This document shows, piece by piece, positions 1 through 6,063 of a stretch of 7,309 nucleotides of DNA; positions within the stretch are counted from its first letter, which is position 1, and every line of letters starts with the position of its first letter. The DNA lies in assembly GCA_034440595.1 (NCBI GenBank), contig JAWXCH010000555.1:1-7309 (forward strand), read 5' to 3'. The position numbers and the translations under genes were made by a program. A model generated the notes under the pieces. It had not been told where the DNA came from. It saw only the letters and a list, made by a program, of their open reading frames with translations, and searched no databases. The DNA comes from JAWXCH01 sp034440595 (GTDB lineage: Bacteria; Planctomycetota; Planctomycetia; Pirellulales; JALHPA01).

Positions 1-3000
1 GTCAAGGTGTTTAATTGCGGTGTCTGAATCATACCACCAGTCGCTTGACCACACCCGCAGGATCGACCACCCCAGATTCTCCAATACTTGTTGCCGAGTC
101 TTGTCGCGATCTCGCGCGACCGCCGACCGATGATAGGTCGCACCATCGCACTCGACGCCAGCCAGATAAACACCATGCTTGTCCGGATGCACGACACCCA
201 GATCAATGCGGAATCCAGAAACGCCCACCTGAGTCTCCACATGCCATCCACACTGCTGGAGCGCCGTCGCAATGGCCTCCTCTAGCGGCGACTCATGCTC
301 ACCGAGCGAGCCCTCAACCCTAGCTACAAGTGCTTCTGGACCCTTTTGGGCATATTCCAGAAACGCCTTAAGGTCGTGAACGCCGCGAGCAGTAGTTCGT
401 TCCGCGCGGAGTTGGTCCGGCAAAAAGGACGTCCAAACAACCAGCTCTTGCCTGGCTCGGGTAATAGCCACATTCAAGCGACGCTCGCCCCCTTGGCGAT
501 TGATAGCGCCGAAATCTACGGAGAACTTCCCAGCCATATCAAATCCGAACGTGATAGAAAACATCATAACATCACGTTCGTCGCCCTGCACGTTTTCTAA
601 ATTCTTTACTACCGTGGGTTCGATGCGTTCATCCGAGAAGAACCATTCCAATTCTGGATGACGCCGCAACTCATCGTCAAGCAAGTCCTGGATTAGCTCT
701 TGCTGTTGGGTATTAAATGTCACAACGCCGTACGTCAGGCGTTTGTTCTCCGGCTTTAGTAAACAGCGACTCATCCGTTCCGTCAAATCGGCAACGATTG
801 CTTCGGCCTCTCTTCGATTCGTCCGACTCTTGCCGCGGTCATAAATGCCATTTTCAATATGCCTCATCGACACACCACGGTCTAGCGACTCTGCGGCAGG
901 GAATGTCACGAGGCGATTGCCGTAGTAATTCCAGTTGGAAAACGCAATTAGTGATTCATGCCTACTGCGATAATGCCAATTGAGTTGCAATGTTGGCAAG
1001 CCAGACGCTTGCACCTCGTCAAGAATACTCTCCAAGTCCTTCTCGTGGTCTTCAAGGTCAGCGTTTTCCTCGTCATTATCAGCCCTACCGAAGAAGTTTG
1101 TGGGCGGCAATTGCTTTGGATCGCCAACGACTATTGTTTGCTTGCCTCGGGCTATCGCGCCGATCGCGTCCCAGGTCGCAATTTGCGATGCCTCGTCAAA
1201 GACCACCACATCGAACTGCGCCTGACCGGCGGGCAAGTACTGTGCGATGGATAGGGGCGACATCAATAGACATGGCGCAAGCTTACTGAACGAATTAGGT
1301 GTCCCTGCGATTATTTCACGAATTGACTTACTGGGACGCTTCAGACTCATCTGATGTCGCAGAAGTCCAAGCTCTGACTTTCGCGGCACTTGGTCGCTCG
1401 GTGGCAAACCGTGCAGTACTGCATGCCGAGCCCTTGGAGCAGCGGCACTGCGGGCCAGGTCGTCCAATCGGCGGAACTCGTCAATCGCATTCTCATGAAA
1501 GATCTTTTGGAATGTGCGCAAAGGATCTCGGCGATCGACAATCATAGGCAACCACCAACGAGCGTATGCCAAGTGAAATTGCCTCGTCACATCGGACGCC
1601 CTCAGTTCTCTGGACTGCAATGCCTCAACAAATGATGATAATCCAAATTGTTCTGCCTTCCGGCGCACCGCATTCCAGGCAGTCCATTGCTTGAGTGTCC
1701 TGCGCTGTGAAACTATCCGTTGAGCTTCTCGAGCAGCATCGGCGACAATGCAAGGCGAGTCTTTCGCAACAGGCGTTGTCGCAGCGTGGCGACTGTAGAG
1801 CGACCAGGCATCCTGAAACTTCTTAGCGGATCGGCCGTATTCCGCCGCCACTTCACGACGAACCTGCACCGGCATTTCTACAATCCGGTGTAGAGCTGAT
1901 GCGAGTTCATCGCCTGTGAGCCCAACCGCAATAGCGGCCTCTCGGATACGACTTGCCGCCTGGATTTGTAAAGTCAGTGATTGTGCGTCTTTCTCTACCA
2001 ATGCTCGAAGTTCAGGCGATAAGCCGGTTGCGATGAGGTTTTCCTTGAGCTTTGCTCGAATCGTTTCGATTTCTCGTCCAGGGGGAAAAAGGCGGCGCGC
2101 GACGGCACTCAGTGATTCCAACGATCCTTGTGAAGAAACTCGCACTATCTCCGGCGAAAGATCAGCAGCAATGAAACTGTCCCGAAGTCTTTGTGCTGAT
2201 TTCAATAGGATATAAAATGCGTCGCCATTTGCTTCTACCATCATCTGTAGATGGGGCGGTAGAATTAGGGATTTTAAATTGTCAGCGACGTGTTTGCTGC
2301 AATCTTCATATTCACGCAGAAGCGGGACGTCGATTTCGGGGGCGGCCATTGCCTCAGTGGCCATGTAGGCTTTCAACTTCTTCGCCACCCGCCTCCTTTT
2401 CCATATAGAAAGCGGCCATATTGATTTGCAGGCACTGTCCCATTCGCGAATCAAGACGCGGATAGAAATGCGATCTATCAGCGAAGGAGTGAACTCGCGA
2501 GCGACGAGTGCGTCGAATGCCTGTGCTTTGGCTTGCAGGAGCCCAGGCCGAGCGGCTAAAGCATTTGTCAGTTTCTCAAAGGCTGGGTGAAATACGAGTT
2601 CGGCTGGTGGAAGCGGGGATCGCACTAGTTCATTGGCCAAAAGATATAGTGGACGCCGCTTCGCCTCAGTGCCAAGCCCTTCTTGAGATGCACCAAGCGA
2701 AATGCAGTATGCCGCAAGAGCACCTTCTAGGGACGCATTGGCTTCATTTCGGTGCACACAGAGGTCGAGCCGCTCACTTAAAGTGGTCGTTAGTTCATCA
2801 AGGCGAACGTGCAAAAGAATCTCTGCCTGTGGGAGGTCTGCTCGGGTTAACTCCTGGGCGAACCGGTAAAGATTAGTCAATTGTGTGCCGTTGACATCCA
2901 CGAGCGGAACAAGGCCGCATTTTGTTGTGAGGGCCTTGACTGCTTTAGCCAGCGTATCGCATGCGGCGGCCAATTGTTGACAGCCCTCCAACAGATTGGT

Positions 3001-5667
3001 TTCCCATGCCATCGACCACTCAGTTGTCTGGACCCTTGGAACCACCGCCTCGGCCGGCACTGCTTGAAACGTCGAAGAGAGCAATGCGACAGTTTCTTCG
3101 ATTTCTAAGTATTGCTCGCGACTGTGCTGCACTGTGTTGGCCCAACGCAAAGAAGGCGCATTTGACTCGCGACCCCGAACCCATACCCCCATCGCGCGAT
3201 ACGGCGTCCATCCATTAGATTCGGGCGTATGAACGGCAGCAGTGTAGGCGTTGAGTTCGTCGCGGCGGACTCGCAGTTGCTCGCTCACAGTGATCCATTC
3301 AGATGCGCTTTCTTTCGAACGATTCTTCCAAGATGCTTCTAATTGGTCGAGGAACCGTCGCTTCTCCGCTTTATTCGAATGAAGTTCGATACAGCAATCA
3401 CTCAAACCGTGCTCCTTCAATCGGCGATGTACCACGTCGAGCGCAGCCGTCTTTTCCGCGACAAACAGTACCGTTTTGCCGACCGCCAGACATTGCGTGA
3501 TGAGATTGGCGATTGTCTGACTCTTGCCAGTTCCTGGCGGACCGACTATCACTAAATCGTGGCCCTCCGCCGCCGACATCACCGCCGCCAACTGTGACGA
3601 ATCGGCCGGAAGCGGATGAACGAGATCTTTGGGGGAATAGCGAGAATCAATCTCGTGTGCTTCGGGCATCGGCCCTGTGCCGTGAGTCACGAAAGCCTTA
3701 TCAGGTTCGTGGATTAGGTGACGAACGACTCGATTGCTTTCCAATTGTCCCACTCGATCGACCAGGTCTCTCCACATCAAATACTTCGCGAAGGAGAAGG
3801 GAGCGATGGCGGCCTCTTCGATGACCTCGAAACCAGGAATCTCACGCACGGCGTGACGTATGCGATCAAGGACTAGCGATACATTGACGCCACTATCATC
3901 GGTGGGTAGATCCGCCTCCAACGACGTGAGGTCGCAGTCAAAGTCTTTCTTTAGCAATTGAAGCAAGGTCGCGTTGAACCGAACGTCATCCTCGTGGCTG
4001 GCTAGATAAAACGGCGAAGACGCACTTCGTCGTATGAGTTGCACAGGCATTAGGAGCAGCGGCGCTTTATAGGTCTTCTCATCACTGGGACTTTGCTTCC
4101 ATCGCAAAAAACCTACTGCCAGGTAAAGTGTGTTGGATCCGCCCTCAGCCAAGTCACTTCGTGCCTTGCGAAAGAGTGCGATAAGCCTCGTCTCAAGATC
4201 GTGCAACTCTAGAGGACAAACTACCTCGTCGCGATCCAGGGCACGTCGAGCAAACTCCCAATCGAGATCTTTCTGGGTGCGCCTTTGATGAAGTTCCGCG
4301 TCTCGCTGCCCGATGATATTGCCATCGATCAACGAAATTACTCGCATGCGGACACCGCCTGCGAGTCGATCCTCCAATCGGGATACATTGGGACACAGAA
4401 TTGGCACTGTCTGCTTTGAAGAATAAAAGTTCAGCAATCGATTACGCAAAGACAGATCGAGCAGCTTTCGCTGCCAACGCTCTATTCGCCCTGCCGGCGT
4501 AGCTGGCCGTTGTTCGATCTCTGCTGCCGGTGCACTGTCGTAGCCCGGATATGCTGGCAACGGAGGAGATGTGGACTCCTGCTCTTGCGCCGCATTTTCA
4601 TTCCGCGCGATGTGTGATGCCAACGGGCGGACTTGAGACATTCGAGCTCGCAATACATCAATGACTGCGACGAACTGATGCTCCTTTTCTTCAGCCACAG
4701 CGCCGGTTGCCATGGATATGGCATCCGTGAATTGAGCTGGCGGCCGATGAGTGACCAGCGTCGTTTCGAACACAATCAACTCTTTGGCTGCAATCGCCTT
4801 GCGAACTTCGCTGCAATCCTTCTCGACCAGCCGCTTGAATGATTTCTCGATGAGCCAGACACCGACGAAACAGTGTCCCTGAGTCATCAATATGACTGGG
4901 TTTAGTCCTATCGCCTCCAGACCTGATGCGAATAATAGTGTTGTGTCCAGACACGTGGCTAACCCGTCGTTAAGCACGTTTCCAACTCGGCGAGTTTTCT
5001 GTCCAACTGCTTCAAAACTTCCAGGCGGATTGGCATAGACCAGCGACCGGCCCGCGACGGCAGACCAAAGCGCTGCGGCGAATAAATACGTGCGGTTTGG
5101 ATCACGGCCTTGGTAACCGTCCAACGCGGTAGAGTAGCCATGTTGATCCAGCAGTTCCGCGGTTGTTCGCATCAGCGTCGCCAGAGCCGGATCGTTTGGT
5201 GTTACGAACGCCGGCAGCAACTCACCCATGCTAGCCATGCCACCCCACTCATCACGGGCAAGTATCCGCAGCACATGACACACTTCGTGTATGCAATCAC
5301 CTTTGTGCAGCAATCGAAACGTCATCACGCCTCGTTCTGCTTCATCCAAGCCGTCGAGAAAAGCGGGGTCAATGTCCAGATCGACGTCTTTGAGACTCAG
5401 CCGATCGCCCGCCCCAACGCGGTCGATAATCCAACGCTTCGTTCTCGCGAAGCCCGGCGAGGCGTTCAGCTCGATTGTCAACGAAGAAAGCTCTTGGCCG
5501 TCCACGTTGTCAATGTTTACGCTGCGCAGCAAGGGTACAGCATTTTGCCAAGCAGCATAATTGAACGAATCTGCAGCCTCGACTAGCAGTCGCGGCACTG
5601 GTTCGCTTGCTTTGGGTTCGTCAAACTTGTTGGAATCGGATGGAGCAGTAGAGACGCCTTCGCTCAT
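1..5667 (-). CDS. Giant DUF4011 / superfamily 1 helicase with N-terminal transglutaminase-like and C-terminal Vsr-like nuclease domains (C-terminus cut by window edge)
   Basis: This is an open frame of 1,889 codons with no stop or frameshift; its 3' end lies beyond base 1. Residues 30-137 look like a beta-sandwich. Residues 138-305 are transglutaminase/cysteine-peptidase-like (C239 in ATCLDTTLLFA, H265 in QGHCFVGVWL, E301 in VFETT). DUF4011 begins at about 394 (RIERWQRKLLDLSLRNRLLN). Helicase motifs are Q692 (PADSSQLAAV), Walker A 709-716 (GPPGTGKS), motif Ia 730-747 (GKTVLFVAEKTAALDVV), Walker B DEAS 1491-1494, motif III 1514-1522 (VGDPKQLPP), motif IV 1562-1569 (LNWHYRSR), motif V 1692-1700 (NVQGDERDV) and motif VI 1730-1740 (RLNVAITRARQ). 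Residues 1790-1889 form a PD-(D/E)xK nuclease (E1796, D1822, VECDG 1838-1842, YH 1845-1846). DUF3320 normally follows and would be outside the window. The likely role is an ATP-driven nucleic-acid translocase coupled to a nuclease, acting in the cytoplasm. The architecture matches the anti-phage Hhe type as I recall it; the defence role is inferred. The start is fixed by GAAGGGG 6 bases upstream and an in-frame TGA at 5695-5697. The next in-frame ATG is codon 115, inside the first domain. Confidence 0.95.
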   Translation of the reverse strand, partial: MSEGVSTAPSDSNKFDEPKASEPVPRLLVEAADSFNYAAWQNAVPLLRSVNIDNVDGQELSSLTIELNASPGFARTKRWIIDRVGAGDRLSLKDVDLDIDPAFLDGLDEAERGVMTFRLLHKGDCIHEVCHVLRILARDEWGGMASMGELLPAFVTPNDPALATLMRTTAELLDQHGYSTALDGYQGRDPNRTYLFAAALWSAVAGRSLVYANPPGSFEAVGQKTRRVGNVLNDGLATCLDTTLLFASGLEAIGLNPVILMTQGHCFVGVWLIEKSFKRLVEKDCSEVRKAIAAKELIVFETTLVTHRPPAQFTDAISMATGAVAEEKEHQFVAVIDVLRARMSQVRPLASHIARNENAAQEQESTSPPLPAYPGYDSAPAAEIEQRPATPAGRIERWQRKLLDLSLRNRLLNFYSSKQTVPILCPNVSRLEDRLAGGVRMRVISLIDGNIIGQRDAELHQRRTQKDLDWEFARRALDRDEVVCPLELHDLETRLIALFRKARSDLAEGGSNTLYLAVGFLRWKQSPSDEKTYKAPLLLMPVQLIRRSASSPFYLASHEDDVRFNATLLQLLKKDFDCDLTSLEADLPTDDSGVNVSLVLDRIRHAVREIPGFEVIEEAAIAPFSFAKYLMWRDLVDRVGQLESNRVVRHLIHEPDKAFVTHGTGPMPEAHEIDSRYSPKDLVHPLPADSSQLAAVMSAAEGHDLVIVGPPGTGKSQTIANLITQCLAVGKTVLFVAEKTAALDVVHRRLKEHGLSDCCIELHSNKAEKRRFLDQLEASWKNRSKESASEWITVSEQLRVRRDELNAYTAAVHTPESNGWTPYRAMGVWVRGRESNAPSLRWANTVQHSREQYLEIEETVALLSSTFQAVPAEAVVPRVQTTEWSMAWETNLLEGCQQLAAACDTLAKAVKALTTKCGLVPLVDVNGTQLTNLYRFAQELTRADLPQAEILLHVRLDELTTTLSERLDLCVHRNEANASLEGALAAYCISLGASQEGLGTEAKRRPLYLLANELVRSPLPPAELVFHPAFEKLTNALAARPGLLQAKAQAFDALVAREFTPSLIDRISIRVLIREWDSACKSIWPLSIWKRRRVAKKLKAYMATEAMAAPEIDVPLLREYEDCSKHVADNLKSLILPPHLQMMVEANGDAFYILLKSAQRLRDSFIAADLSPEIVRVSSQGSLESLSAVARRLFPPGREIETIRAKLKENLIATGLSPELRALVEKDAQSLTLQIQAASRIREAAIAVGLTGDELASALHRIVEMPVQVRREVAAEYGRSAKKFQDAWSLYSRHAATTPVAKDSPCIVADAAREAQRIVSQRRTLKQWTAWNAVRRKAEQFGLSSFVEALQSRELRASDVTRQFHLAYARWWLPMIVDRRDPLRTFQKIFHENAIDEFRRLDDLARSAAAPRARHAVLHGLPPSDQVPRKSELGLLRHQMSLKRPSKSIREIIAGTPNSFSKLAPCLLMSPLSIAQYLPAGQAQFDVVVFDEASQIATWDAIGAIARGKQTIVVGDPKQLPPTNFFGRADNDEENADLEDHEKDLESILDEVQASGLPTLQLNWHYRSRHESLIAFSNWNYYGNRLVTFPAAESLDRGVSMRHIENGIYDRGKSRTNRREAEAIVADLTERMSRCLLKPENKRLTYGVVTFNTQQQELIQDLLDDELRRHPELEWFFSDERIEPTVVKNLENVQGDERDVMMFSITFGFDMAGKFSVDFGAINRQGGERRLNVAITRARQELVVWTSFLPDQLRAERTTARGVHDLKAFLEYAQKGPEALVARVEGSLGEHESPLEEAIATALQQCGWHVETQVGVSGFRIDLGVVHPDKHGVYLAGVECDGATYHRSAVARDRDKTRQQVLENLGWSILRVWSSDWWYDSDTAIKHLD

Positions 5668-5673
5668 CAGGTA

Positions 5674-5680
5674 CCCCTTC
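5674..5680 (-). promoter_or_regulatory. Ribosome binding site of the helicase gene
   Basis: On the minus strand GAAGGGG lies 6 bases before the ATG at 5667. It is a good purine-rich Shine-Dalgarno match and it decides the start: the same frame is closed by TGA only nine codons upstream, with no other ATG between. Confidence 0.7.
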
Positions 5681-5743
5681 AGCGAAATCGAAAGTCACAC
5701 CTTAGGCTTAAAGAACATGCCCCTCCAGCAGACGGGCTCGTCG

Positions 5744-5749
5744 ATTCTA
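5744..5749 (-). promoter_or_regulatory. Possible -10 element (TAGAAT) for the helicase gene
   Basis: Read on the minus strand, TAGAAT differs from TATAAT at one position. It lies about 77 bases before the ATG, which would leave a leader of roughly 70 bases. No convincing -35 sits 16-18 bases upstream; the best candidate, TTCCAA, matches TTGACA at only 3 of 6 positions and falls within the inverted repeat at 5760-5775. This is a sequence-similarity guess only. Confidence 0.25.
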
Positions 5750-5759
5750 ACCTCGCCGA

Positions 5760-5775
5760 TGATTCATTGGAATCA
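5760..5775. repeat. 16-bp inverted repeat, possible operator
   Basis: TGATTC and GAATCA form perfect 6-base arms around a 4-base centre (ATTG). The repeat lies between the two divergent genes, just upstream of the candidate -10 of the helicase gene, where a repressor could block transcription. Short arms of this length arise by chance fairly often, so the regulatory role is speculative. Confidence 0.3.
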
Positions 5776-5810
5776 GGCCACTCTTAAAGCATACGGCCCT
5801 TGACCGATTG

Positions 5811-5826
5811 ACTGCGTGAAAGCAGT
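5811..5826. repeat. Small inverted repeat (5-bp arms)
   Basis: ACTGC and GCAGT enclose a 6-base loop (GTGAAA), followed on the plus strand by TTAAAAA. It is not a terminator: the stem is short, no T-tract follows on the plus strand, and on the minus strand the T-run comes before the stem. It may be incidental. Confidence 0.2.
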
Positions 5827-6063
5827 TAAAAACAGCACTTTGCGGACCGTGCAATAATACCAGCGGAGCCAAAAATGCGCGCCCACAACACCTCGCAGGC
5901 ACCTGTTTTCAAGTCGTGTTCCCATTCACCCAATGTGAGCGTCTGTCCTGTTGGGCCGAACAGAGAACTAGACGGCGATGGTTGTGTTCCGCGGCGGCGC
6001 GACGCACAATGAACGCTGCTACCGCGATCCGTCCCCGCCGCCCCCCCTGCCCTGGCAAGACTT

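Larger units (their letters stand above)
5668..6063. other. Divergent intergenic region (396 bp)
   Basis: This separates the 5' ends of the two divergent genes, so promoters in both directions should lie here. The half near the helicase gene contains the ribosome binding site, a possible -10, the 16-bp inverted repeat, and two copies of CTTAAAG (5707-5713 and 5783-5789). TTGACC at 5800-5805 and TTGACT at 5808-5813 resemble -35 boxes reading toward the right-hand gene, but neither has a good -10 at normal spacing. AATAAT at 5853-5858 resembles a -10 but lacks a -35. The half near the TPR gene is GC-rich and ends in a C-tract at 6043-6057. Short open frames here show no recognisable protein features. 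I see no tRNA, riboswitch or terminator. Confidence 0.6.

Noticed and set aside
15..600. Overlapping short plus-strand frames at the left edge
   Set aside because: They lie opposite helicase motifs V and VI and the nuclease domain, whose residues are clearly conserved, so the minus strand is the coding one.
5110..5586. A 158-codon plus-strand open frame
   Set aside because: It is antisense to the N-terminal beta-sandwich and transglutaminase-like domains of the helicase gene, has no motif, and is one of many short plus-strand frames across 1-5667.
5811..5835. Hairpin beside an A-run as a rho-independent terminator
   Set aside because: The stem is only 5 bp, and the T-run lies on the wrong side for the minus strand. 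Both flanking genes start here rather than end, so no terminator is expected.
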